A stretch of 60,000 nt of DNA from Owenia fusiformis (Eukaryota > Annelida > Polychaeta > Sabellida > Oweniidae): assembly GCA_903813345.2 (NCBI GenBank), contig CAIIXF020000005.1:23441375-23501374 (forward strand), given 5' to 3'. The position numbers and the translations under genes are program-made. Positions 1 to 12,300 of this stretch are shown one piece after another (within the stretch, counting starts at the first letter, position 1; each line of letters starts with the position of its first letter). The notes beneath the pieces were generated by a model. That model did no database searches, was not told where the DNA came from, and worked only from the letters and a program-made list of their open reading frames with translations.

Positions 1-140
1 GATGTACCATCTTGTTCAAAAGTATCATTGTGTCAAGACGTACCATCATGTTCAAAAGTATCATTGTGTCAAGACGTACCATCATGTTCAAAAGTATCAT
101 TGTGTCAAGATATACCATCATGTTCAAAAGTATCATTATG
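1..140. repeat. 36 bp tandem repeat, about four units
   Basis: The window opens inside a tandem array with a 36 bp unit that contains GTACCATCATGTTCAAAAG followed by TATCATTGTGTCAAGAC. About four units are visible, the last ones degenerate, and the array may continue to the left of the window. There are no unique spacers between units, so it is a minisatellite. Short open frames run through it because 36 is a multiple of three, but they have no other sign of coding. Confidence 0.85.
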
Positions 141-574
141 CTGAGAATTATCATTTCAGATGTATCATTGTGCCATTTATTATTCCCATATAACTCATGA
201 AGCGTTCGATTACATTATCATTTATTGTGCAGCTCTATAAGTGTCATCTTCTTATAAATCGTAGTCTATGTATATGTAATAATCTCACACTTATGGATGA
301 CACTTATGGATGTATGGAGTTGTGCCGTAAATGATGAGGTAATCAAACGCTTCATAAGTTACTGAGTTGCGATATCTCTCTATTTTGTCATGAACATAAC
401 ATTTCTTAGCTTTTATACAAGTTTTCTGTATTTTTATATTTTGCTTAAACTGTTTTAACAAAAATGATACAAAAATATTCATACATGTACCTATATAATG
501 TATCAATTGAAATGAACAGGTTTCATAACAAATCAATATTTGTAAACAATTATTTGAATAAAAAAGCACCTTTG

Positions 575-1014
575 AATAACCCAGATGCGAGTAGAAATAA
601 TCTTGATTTTCGTCATTAAAAATTCAAAATTCAGTCAAAGTAATATCATATTTGAAATCAACATGTAAAATTACATCTAGAAATGTGGTTTTAAAAAGTG
701 TTTATCAACTTTGTAAAAATAATTTTCTTTGAAAATGTGACTTCTAGCTCGGGGAGATTCCGCATAGACCCCATGCTATAAAATCACAAAAAATGAAATA
801 TCTTTTCTTTTAGTGGACAGATAATATTTTGCTTTACTGGACATATTTTCATTAGTATAAGTATCAGACACATAAGGGTTATATGAAAATCGAGCCACTT
901 AAATTGATAATATTCAAGTTTAAGGGAACTTTCTTATATACCTGCCATGTTAATTGACCCGAATCAGCCACCTGGTGGTGAAACTGGTAACTACCTACTC
1001 ACATTTGGGTAATT
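575..1014 (+). mobile_element. Non-autonomous inverted-repeat element, family A copy 1
   Basis: A segment of about 440 bp begins with AATAACCCAGATGCGAGTAG and ends with the near inverse complement CTACTCACATTTGGGTAATT. A second copy of the same family lies at 8442-8863, and a broken one in reverse orientation at about 24628-25579. There is no coding capacity. The shared interior includes a CACCTGGTGG(T/C)GAAACTGG stretch near the right end. It is best read as a MITE-like DNA element; the class is not determined. Confidence 0.7.
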
Positions 1015-1462
1015 GTCCCTAACATATAAGTATAAAATATAACATCATTTTATAAAACAACATATAAATTATGTTCAATATCTTGAAATTATTGGTAATA
1101 CCTGCCTCTCGATGCCCTTTCAAAGAAAGACAGCTTAACAGATGAATATTATATAAAGTATGTAATGAACACATTTTTTATTCATGTAAAAGATGAAATA
1201 GCCCTGAAAGCAGACACTTAATGAGCAGAACATACATGTAACTAAAATGATTTGGTTATTTTAAAATCACACATATCAGTATTGATAAAGCTGCCTTATT
1301 GTGTGTAAAGACTTCTGTAGCGACACATTGCCAAATTAAATACAATTTATAACTTTATAACTGATATACTAGATGAAAAATGTTTTGTTTCATTTTATTT
1401 TACTGTGTATTGATACGGATTTCAATTTGAAATTCAGAAATGTTCAGTTACAAATATATAGA

Positions 1463-1604
1463 GATTATCCTATATGAGGTTCAGGATATTGGGATTATCC
1501 CGAGGCCAATATAATATATTTGCCCGAGGGCCGCAGGTCCCGAGGGAAAATATATTATATTGGCCAAGGGATTATCCCAATATCCTGAACCGACTATAGG
1601 ATAA
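1463..1604. repeat. Long hairpin with arms of about 60 bp
   Basis: Two arms of about 60 bp are near inverse complements of each other. The left arm runs from ATTATCCTATATGAGG through CCAATATAATATATT, and the right arm mirrors it down to GACTATAGGATAAT. The loop is GC-rich, centred on CCCGAGGGCCGCAGGTCCCG. The outer ends read ATTATCC/GGATAAT. Confidence 0.85.
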
Positions 1605-1894
1605 TATGTTTATCCCATACCAATCTTGGTCATTTGGTTAACATTGTTCAATCATGGAAATATTCTAGAATATTCATGTCCAGTTTTGTTTTCTTGGCCG
1701 TGGGCGGATTTTCCTGTTCTCTCAAATATTCCCACATTTATTTTCTCAAATTTCTGATTGATTAAGTGGATGCTCCTTCTCTTTTTTAAACCATCAAACA
1801 GATCTAAATTGTCTGTGTTTTCTCCATTGTCGTTTACAGTCATAACGCGAACGTTACAAATTATGAGCAAATATGCGAGCGGCGATTGTGACGT

Positions 1895-1922
1895 AGCGGG
1901 CAGATATACTATATCTGCCCGC
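1895..1922. repeat. 28 bp palindrome with a nearby third half-site
   Basis: AGCGGGCAGATATA and TATATCTGCCCGCT form an almost perfect palindrome, and ATATCTGCCCGCT recurs about 25 bp further on. The group lies inside a segment of about 400 bp flanked by TATCCCATACCAATCTTGG (near 1612) and CCAAG-TATGGGATA (near 2006), which look like terminal inverted repeats. Confidence 0.75.
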
Positions 1923-2405
1923 TCGGAGCAGGACGTAAAGCTATATCTGCCCGCTGATGAAAATATAAGTTTTTACAAACCGGCTTTATGTACCTGTAAC
2001 ACGTCCAAGTATGGGATAAATATATTTATACAGGGGGAGTAAAAGGGTTGATCTGAGTAACTCAGCATTCAGTATGACTAGAAGACTATGTTTACACTCA
2101 TGAGACATATTTCAATCATTCCTTCCTCACATTTCCCTTTTATCACTGCCATGAAGCCATTCACATTTTACATACTTTGAACACAGAATATGTAAATAAT
2201 ATACAATTAAGATATAAAATAAAATCTGTCTTCAACTCATTGCTGGCCAAAGCTATTTTGGAGATTTTCTCCTGGTGACCAGGCCATTTTGATGAAAAAT
2301 TGAGCAAATTTGCATGTTTTCATATAAGCATAAGATGGACTGTCAGATATGAGATAAAATAACTAATTGTATATAATATATACAGAATATCACATCATTT
2401 TGAGT

Positions 2406-2506
2406 GATATCATCTTTATCGCCGAGTTGATAGCAAATATCAACACGAGTGAGTGAAGCGAATGAGTGTTGATATTTGATATCTACGAGGCGATAAAATC
2501 ATATCA
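2406..2506. repeat. 100 bp foldback hairpin, family H
   Basis: The arms GATATCATCTTTATCGCC... and ...GGCGATAAAATCATATC pair around a loop that reads GAGTGAGTGAAGCGAATGAG. A second hairpin of the same size with a matching loop in reverse orientation lies at 20451-20551. Degenerate related palindromes (ATATCACACG(G/C)ATATG) follow at 2850-2990. Confidence 0.8.
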
Positions 2507-3392
2507 GAAGAAATTATGTGATATTAGGTTTATCCCATGATTACAATCACCTTGTGATGTTCTGATCCAATTTCCAGGACATTGGCAGACAATATAAACT
2601 AGAAATTAGAAATATCAATTGAATATTTGAAACACTTTATTTTTACAATTAAAAGTAAATAACATGATATAGTTCGTCATAAATACCATTTTTTAATCGT
2701 TAGTTAGCAGCCTTCTAATCAAATTATATACACAATCGTAATTCAATACACCAATGAAACTTAAAGAGAATAAATTAATGAACCTATTTTCTCAAAAGAG
2801 AATAAATTATCTGACCTAATTTCCAACAATATTGTGGTGCGAAATGCAAATGTGATATCACACGGATATGCGTGAGATAAACGATATCACACGCATATGA
2901 GTTTGATAAACGATTTTCTGGAAAATATCACACGTATTTCAATAATATCAGAAATATCAATAGCTGTTATTGCACAGATAACACATTAATCGTGGGATAA
3001 AGCTTCATACTACTTAATTATATGTAATGGCATGTAGATTCTTAGGTTGGATTTCAGTATGCATTAGCCTCTATGGCTTGATTGTTCAAATAACATGAAT
3101 TACTATTCCTCAAGTGTGACTTTCCGATGCAATATTACGATAATTGTTACATTTACAATTATCACAACCTTGGGAGGCCTGTTCTCAGGGACTCAGTACT
3201 AGTTTAGAAGGCTTGCATTTACTATATTGACTTGAGCAATAGCAATAGGTGGAGACACAGTGCCTTCAGATTTCACTATATTGCCCTTTGAAATGATCTT
3301 ATTGGTATAATCAACCAAAAATCATGACTTACAATCTACATTTACATGAAAATCAATAATTACACCACCTAATCCACTCTATTCTGCCTACC

Positions 3393-6300
3393 TTAAAGTT
3401 CACTGCTGTGCTGGTGCTGCTCTGGCACTCCCATATCATCACTATTCTTCATTAAATGGTAGTAATAATTTATGGCTTGTTCGTAGTTTTTTACTGATAT
3501 CCTTTCATTAACTCCGTGAAATCTTGGAAGGTCCTCTGGGTACATATAGGTGGGGCTAAATCTGTAGATATTTTTTGAAAGTTTTAGATAATGCTTTGTA
3601 TCTGTGTTGCCAATCATGAGACCTGAAATGTATATTCTGAGAATTAGAGATGCAAGGATGAAAAAAACTTTAAGCAACATTTAGAATTGTTCATAATGTG
3701 TTCTTAACCATTTTATATTATCTCAGAAAATATCCAGATCCATAGATACTTACCTGGTGCCACAACTGCTTTATGGAACACTTGTCTAATGCTCTTTTTG
3801 ATTGTCTGGTATCCCTTAGCTTTAGTATCATATGGGGAAACAGGATGTGCCTCAACTGACTTTACAGTTCGGATCTCAACTCTTGGGTCATTGATAACAT
3901 ATCTATCATGCTCTATAACCTGAAATTATACAGTGTAGGTAAGTAATATGCTTTATCAACAAAGATTTTGTAAGTCTTGAGATTTAGGAACCAGATGTAT
4001 TCCAAACATGTTAAAATACTATATAAAACATACACAAGGTACACCCCCAATCTGTTGGGCAGCCAGAAATCCTATTGGACAGTGTTTTAAAGGCTCTTTC
4101 AAGTTTGAATCTTAAAGTTTTAATCTTACGTATTATTTATGACAAATTAAGTATTGATTATCTGAGTACCACACATCAATGTGCCATTTTAATCAACATC
4201 GAGTAATTCCTTATATCTCTGGTATTCAACATTCCAAACTTCTTACAAGAAGTGTGTTAAAGGACTCTCTACAGACCCCCTAGCTTGAGTCTATGCACTA
4301 GTTGGGCCTTTTGTTGTTGTGGAATACTAATAATAATGTGAACTCACTATACCACTGATAGGCTTATTATGACATAACAAATGATCACCTGTTGTAGGGT
4401 CTGCCCTGGGTGGACTCTGTGGTTCACTGTTGCTGTTGCCTTGGGTGCAAGTACATTACTCTGGAAATACAAATTTGCAAAAATCTCATTTTTATGTCAC
4501 CACCAAAGGTGGTGGTTTTTAACCTTCCCAAACAAAATCACTCTTGCTTTAAAATAATATACTGAATTACTGATACCCAACTACCAGGTTCCTACTTAGT
4601 ATATCTATACATGTACAGTGCAACTTTCTGCAAATCTGGGTTTACCTTGATGCCTGCATGAAATTCAGTCACTGCTGTAGTAGTTCGTACCATAGCATTA
4701 GAGCTAGGTTTCCATGACAACACCATGGTAACCAATGGGGAAAAGAGCCACAAGTTGCTCATGAGTGTCTTGAAGCCCAGTTTCATATGTGGGGCTAGTT
4801 GTTCAAACAGCCCTCTCTCAGGCCCTGTTCCAAACATACTCGGTTGAGGGCTGTTTTCTAATCTGAAACAATATTCTAATAATAAGCTGATTTTTTAATT
4901 TCTAAATAATAAGTAATAAATAATAATTCTAAACAATAATTTGAGAAGAAGAGTATAAGGAAAACAAAAATCAAAATCTTTGGAATTACAGAATACCTGA
5001 TAAGAGTTAATATTTTACATTTTTTGTAAGAGGTTTTAATCAATATTTTTTTTTTCATAACATATATCATAGGATTCCAATGATACATGTAAATTGACTG
5101 ATGGGTGGATTCACGAATTGTTTCTTTCTTGAATTAAACAATTTGCAATTTAAAAACCTAGCCATTGCTATCAAACTGTGAAAAAGTGAATGGTTTGGTA
5201 AGAACTAAACCAGAATTCATGGAAATTACTTTTGTGATTTGAATGTATGTACAGTATTAACAGTAATGCTCACCGTGCGATGGCATTGGCCAGTATGCCA
5301 ATAGAGGACTCTTTACCAGGCATAGAGGAGTGCCCCCCTTGGGTCTGAACACTCAGTTCTAGAGTTAGATACCCCTTCTCAGAAGTTCCTATCCTATAAT
5401 AAAATAATTTTTAATTGAGATTTTACATTTATTCCTTGTCTAACCTGCATTAGCCTCTAGCCTTAGGATTCACTGTATTGTTGTTGATCTCTTGCAAAGG
5501 GAACATGATATAAGGTCACGAGGGTCATGCATTTGAAATGCAAAACAGAGTGGAAAGTTAAACACACTAAACCATATACAGATGAAGTTAATAAGACACA
5601 TCACTCAAATGTTATCAAAATTATGTGGAATCAACATGAAAAAAAATCCTCTTTGAAAATTTGCAAATTATGTACAAGCATGGGCTTTCAACTAGATGTA
5701 ATTAAAAGCCCATGGTACAAGTTACATTCTGAGATACTGAATATATATTTAATTTTGGAACTTTTTCAGATTATTAATTTATTGAGTGGATGTGCATGAG
5801 TAAACTGAATAAAATAGAATATTGAAAAAATAATTACTTAATAATCTGCACATAAGATCACAATTTTGGGTGAACGTGTGAATGGCATGAGTGAAAGAAT
5901 GAATGGATGGGATATTAAGTATGTGAGGACAATAACTTTCGAAGCAATAAAGGTTATTGGAATGGGAAGCAGCATGCATTAGATTCTCAATCAGCAATAG
6001 ACAATGGGATCAAATGTCAAATGTCTAAATAATAGGAATAGGATTAAATATTCAAAAATGTATGACTTACAATGCCACAGGTCCCTCCATTCCATTTATG
6101 ACTCCATCTACTACAGTGAGGCCTTCATCCACAATATATTCAAACTGAAGACCTCTGGATTCAAGAATGTGTCCTATGCTCTGTGCCCCTTCTATTCCAT
6201 TAACCTAGAAGAAAAAGTACAAAATGTTACATACATTATGGTAATGCTTCCACAGATATGAACCTTTACCTAATATTTTAATTCAGTATTTCAGTGAAAA

Positions 6301-9300
6301 TGAACACAATAAACATACTTATTCAATCAAAATACATATAGATGGAAACAAGGACAGTGTTGAACATCTTTCCTATTTCAGTATTTCAAAATATTTAAAT
6401 AATACAAATAGTATACGTATCTGTAATATCATACACATGGTACATGTACATGTACTATCAATATCATCTTCATATGAATGGAAGAACATGAAGCAACATG
6501 GGCTTGCTGGAGAAATATGGGTATAGTAGTTGAATACAAGTTTTAACAAAGTTCAAAAGTGCCAACCATTGATAGTTACTATGTCTATAGTATAGGTACA
6601 GTGTATATAGCTGCATTAGACTTAGATGCCAGTAGAAATTATGTTGATTTGAAACTTTCAAAGTGATATCATATTTTACATACCAGGTTGATCAACACGT
6701 TTCATGCACTTTCCTCTTATTGTACCAAAAATTTGGTTACTATGGTAACTCGTGTTTTTGATAGGCGGGCAAATAATTTGAATGGCACAAGTAAAGCACA
6801 TAAAATGTTAAATATGTCAATTTATAAATATGGTTTCTGAGCTCCTTCTGGCATAGGGGTAGGTCTTATAGTCCTCAAAAAATGTAGTTTCCATTGTTCT
6901 ATAAAGATACACTTTATTCTCCTGGCGTTGAACCCATTGGCGGAACAAGCATCTGAATCCATCAGTAAAAGGTCTGTAACGTTCGCATATCTGAATCCCT
7001 TCATCTCATCCTTCATCTGTCCAAACACACCAAAACCACAACTCATCTCATCTGTTGAATATGAAGCATGGGGGAGTTGTTCCATTTGAAGGTCATCAGT
7101 GATAGTGCTATTGACAAGAGCAGATGTATGGGATGAGGCATTGTCGTGGTGGTTCAGTAATGCTATGAAAATGCCAAATGTCATGAGGAAACGTTTTCCA
7201 GATGGATTCAGACGCCTGTTCCACAACTTTGAGATTTAGAGATATAATGCTTTCTTTGGAGGTGTGATCTGACATTAACTACTTAAAAATGTAAAAATGA
7301 AAGTTAAAAAATGTGATTATTCTAAATCTCACAAGCATGAATGCAATATAAGTGTACCACTGTTTTCTCAATTGAACACTTTATCTACACAAAAGTTTTA
7401 CAAAGTCATCATATTTGAGAAAATTATTCCAAATTAAAGTGTATAATTTTTTGGGCAACCCTGTACCATTTCACCTAAAAATGCAGAGTGTTCATGTTTA
7501 TCAACTTTATATTATGTTTTTAAAAATATGATTTCTGGAAAGACAGCCATACAATTTTAGGTTTTTGAGGCTCCAGCTTCTTGCCTAAACTGTCCCATGT
7601 CATGAATCTAATAACTGGCAATGCCCTTACCTCATCATGACCAAATGCTATGTAGAAAGATCTCTTCAGTTTATGTCCATTCTTGAGTAGATATGTCAAT
7701 GTCCTTACCTCCTCATCATGACCAAATGCTATGTAGAAAGATCTCTTCAGTTTATGTCCATTCTTGAGTAGATATGTCAATGTCCTTACCTCCTCATCAT
7801 GACCAAATGCTATGTAGAAAGATCTCTTCAGTTTATGTCCATTCTTGAGTAGATATGTCAATGTCCTCACCTCCTCATCATGACCAAATGCTATGTAGAA
7901 AGATCTCTTCAGTTTATGTCCATTCTTGAGTAGATATGTCAATGTCCTTACCTCTTCATCATGACCAAATGCTATGTAGAAAGATCTCTTCAGTTTATGT
8001 CCATTCTTGAGTAGATATGTCAATGTCCTTACCTCCTCATCATGACCAAATGCTATGTAGAAAGATCTCTTCAGTTTATGTCCATTCTTGAGTAGATATG
8101 TCAATGTCCTTACCTCTTCATCATGACCAAATGCTATGTAGAAAGATCTCTTCAGTTTATGTCCATTCTTGAGTAGATATGCCAATGTCCTTACCTCCTC
8201 ATCATGACCAAATGCTATGTAGAAAGATCTCTTCGGTCTATGTCCTTTCTTGAGTAGATATTCCAGAGCTTCAAGTATACCCTACAACAATATGGAAGAA
8301 GTTGCTCTGAGAAACAGAGGATAGCACTACAGTTCTATTTTGAATGAACTTAAAATTTGAGTACTTACATGTACTATCTCAAACAAAATAAAAAGTTAAA
8401 ACAATGTGTTAATATTCTTTCAAATTATCAAGTAACAGTTGAATAGACAGATGCGAATAGAAATAATCTTGATTTACGTCATTAAATATTCAAAATTCAG
8501 TCAAAGTGATGTCATATTTGAAATCTACATGTAAAAGTACATCTAGAAAAATGGTTTCGAAAATTGTTTATCAACTTTGAAAATTTAATTTTTTTGAAAA
8601 TTTGACTTCTAGCTCAGGTTGATTCCTCATAGACCTCATGTTACAAAATCACAAAAAGTGAAATATCTTTTCTCGTTTTCTTTTACTGGACATATTTTAA
8701 TTTGCATAACTATTAGATACAAAAGGGTTATATAAAAATTGAACCACTAAAACAGATGTAATTTAAGTTAAAGGGAACTTTCTACTATACCCGCCATGTT
8801 ATCTGACCCGAACGAGCCACCTGGTGGCGAAACTGGTAACTACCTACTCGCATCTGCGTTATTGAAAAAAAGATTCATTTTAGTATAAATTAGATCTTGT
8901 TATTCTGCACCTCACCACTACTCCATTATTTTCAATAGCAAAAATGGAGAAACATGAACAAAGATATGATCTATAAGTTATATAATAATTTATTTCAAAC
9001 ATACACTGTGTAACATATAGCAGACAGAAATAAAATGCATAAATTGTATAAAAATAATTTACATAATTTCTAACATCTGGCAACTGCAATAATTTGGCAT
9101 TGTAAAGACAGTTTAAAATGTCCTGGGTTTGAGCATCTCTTGAAAGCCCATGGTTTGAGAGGGACCATTCTATATGGTATGTTGATTATTACATGAACTT
9201 GGACTTCCTGGTGTTTCCCTTCAAGTGAATCTTCTGATGTCGGTTCAGGTTCCCAGACTGGGTGAAAGCAGCAGGGCAGGTGTCACACTTGTAGGGCTTG

Positions 9301-12300
9301 TCACCAGTGTGGGTCCTGACATGCTTGGAGTAGGTGGAGTAGTCACTGAAGCCACGACGACAGAACTCGCAGCTGAATGGCTTCTCCCCTGTGTGTGTCC
9401 TGGCGTGTGTCTTGAGGGTGGCACTCTGGGCGAATGTCTTCTGGCAGATGTTGCAGGAGTATGGTCGCTCACCAGAGTGGACCCTGATGTGGTTTTTGAG
9501 GTTGGCACTATTCGTGAATCTCTTTCCGCAGAAATCACAATGAAGTGTAGTCTTCCTGTTGGAGATATTGCTGCGTTGTTTACGTTTCGGTTTCTCTGGG
9601 AGTGGTGAGTTGAAGCTTGATGTGGTGCTAATAGAGTCACCTTTGAGATCATTCACCATGTCTCTGAGGATGGAGTCATTCACAGTGGAAAAGATAGTTG
9701 GGTTGACATCCTGGAGTGTGTTGTCAGCAGAGCACTGAGAGTTGGATATGTTGTCACACTGATGTGGCTCCGTGTGGATTACATCGCTAGTACATGTACT
9801 GTTGATGTCATCTACCATTTGCTGATACAGAGTTTCATTCATGTTAGACTGGATGGTGGGGGTGATATCCTGTATAGCTGTATCCAAACTTGGTGTGAGG
9901 TTATAATAGTCCACAGTTGGTGTGATATCCATGACATATTCACAGTGATGAGTGTCATCTGAATATGTGGCAGGAGAAATTGCCTCAGGTGATGGAACTG
10001 GAGTTGTATGTACGAGAGGTGTGGTATCCCTGTTACCAATCTCCTCATCCAATAACACTGCAGCAATGTCAGACACTTTCATATCAGGCAGTGGATACAG
10101 AAAGTCCAAATCAATACAATCCTTGATTGATTCCTTTATCGTATTGTCCATTTTACTGCTGTCGTTGCTGCCAAGCTGCTGGTTGCTAGGCTCGTTGCTT
10201 GATGTTACATATTTCATGAGGCAGCTGTCGCCATAGCTATAAGAAGATATATCCAAGAGTTGTTCTGTTCCATAATAATCCATTCTGAACAATAAGATTT
10301 TATATTTCTAAAGTTATTGTTATAAAGTTAGTAATTGTTTGCTTGTTGTTTGCTGTTTATAGTAGTTCATGTGCTGTAGATTGCTCTAACAATGAATAAT
10401 CTTCCTTATTCCTTTAGTGTTTATATACAAATCATGGGAGCTGATTTTTAGGATCAAAAGGATTCATTTGTAGGATCTAAAAATAATTAGGTTAGGATTA
10501 GTGATCAAGGGATATAGTCAATGATTTCATTGGTTTTAATCTTGTTGTTTTAATCTAACCTCTGTTGATCATCAAACAGATTATAACAATTCTGAAAACT
10601 TTCTTGAGAATTTTTTACTTCAAAAACAAAAGCTGATTTCAAATAGCTATAATTTTAAACCTGCTTATCAAATAATTATTACGTCTTACTACTACTAGAT
10701 ATTAATCTTGTTGGAATCAAGAGAATGAAATAATGTATGCATGTATTTCAAGATTACTCCATGGTCAATAAGGGGATTACAATATAAATAAATAAACAAT
10801 AAAGGATTACAATATAAATAGATAAACAAAGAGTTTGTGTTGGTGTTTGGTTAAAAAGTTAAAAGTTTGAAAAAGAACACTATTATTGTATCATTTATCT
10901 TTTTTGTGCTTCAGATAATCCAAAAAAGTCACCTTATGAAAGAATTCTCGATAATTGAGATAATCCCCTGTGTATGACTTCTGTATATTATACTGAAACA
11001 TGATACATGTATATGCATTGTGACATAATTCAGATTTATCAATAATTAATTTGTTGGGACTTGCTACTCCATGAGGTTGCCATTTTCTTGTTTTGCATTT
11101 TATTCTATTTATGCAAACACACACGTTTAAACAATTTCAAAAACAACTTTGATTGAAACAAACATGTTTTTAAAATCACATTCATACATATAAACAGAGA
11201 CATATAAACATGTCTCTGATATAAAACACCAGGCAGATAAAACATTGTACCAAAACCTCTAATAATCTTTTTAATTTAGAATCACAGATAAATGTAACAT
11301 AAAAATGAAAGTAATATTTTCAGAATTTGCTTCCATCCCTGTGTCATCCTTTAATCATGGTGATCTATTTACAAATAATAAAAAAGGAAAAGTATTAAAT
11401 ATACATGTACCTTTGAAGTACTAGACCATGGGCTTCCAAGAGAACCAATGATTAAACATTCAATGGGCAATATTTCAATCTCTTTGATGGTAATATCACG
11501 GATTAAAACTTTGATATTTTTCAACAATTACTTTTCATATTACTTGTACCTGTAAAAGTTATTCTTGTTATTATCTAAACATGCTTTTGCATGTATAAAA
11601 CGAAAAGGCTATTGTTTTTTTTTTGTCATAAATACAATTTCTAGTGATCTTGTTGAATATCAGACCATGGGTTATCAAGAGACCTACAATTTCAATCAGA
11701 AATTATTTGAAGTCTGTTTAATTTGCTGTTTCAGCCAGATGATTTAAAACTTCTTTCTCTAAAAACTATTGCAATCATTCTTTTAATGAACATAATCTGT
11801 TTCTGGTTTGAGGAAATATAAATATTTAATCTGATATATTATTTTTGTAACTGTTTTTCAATAGAAGTAAACCAAACACAACTCTTTGTTTATATTGTAA
11901 TCCCTATATTGATCATAGGGTAATCTGTAAATAATTATATGTATTTCATTCTCTTGGTTCCAACAAGATTAACGAGATATAAATTGATTAACCACCTGAA
12001 TCCTTTAATCCCTGACTGATCATTGTGATCTAGTAGAATCTATTTCAGAATTGTTATAATCTGTTTTGTTATAACCTCTGTTGATGATGATCAACAGAGG
12101 TTAGATTAAAACTTTGATGTTTACAACAAGATTAAAACCAATGAAATCATTGACTATATTCCTTGATCACTAATCCTAACCTAATTATTTTCTGATCCTA
12201 CAAATGAATCCTTTTGATCCTAAAAATCAGCTCCCATGATATGTATATAAACACTAGAAGAATGAGTAAGATTATTCAGTGTTAGAGCAATCTACAGCAC

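Larger units (their letters stand above)
141..3392. other. Gene-free repeat region downstream of PM20D1
   Basis: No coding exon is recognisable here. The stretch holds a 440 bp inverted-repeat element, several perfect or near-perfect hairpins (listed separately) and AT-rich filler. The words TTTATCCCAT and ATGGGATAAA recur beside the hairpins at about 1610, 2010, 2530 and 2990, which suggests that related short elements inserted next to or into one another. The PM20D1 3' UTR should begin at the right edge and run leftwards. Confidence 0.6.

Noticed and set aside
1-140. CRISPR-like array because of the 36 bp period
   Set aside because: Units are contiguous with no variable spacers, and the genome is that of an animal. 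It is a minisatellite.
7520-8185. Long open frame resembling a gene for a repetitive protein
   Set aside because: It is the continuation of PM20D1 exon 3 through duplicated exon ends and splice donors. Its apparent start is not an ATG, and the repeats match PM20D1 exactly.
9225-9608. Open frames antisense to and overlapping the zinc-finger genes (also 9245-9652, 12435-12960, 13019-13512)
   Set aside because: They mirror the biased codons of the zinc-finger coding regions, lie entirely inside them, and show no domain.
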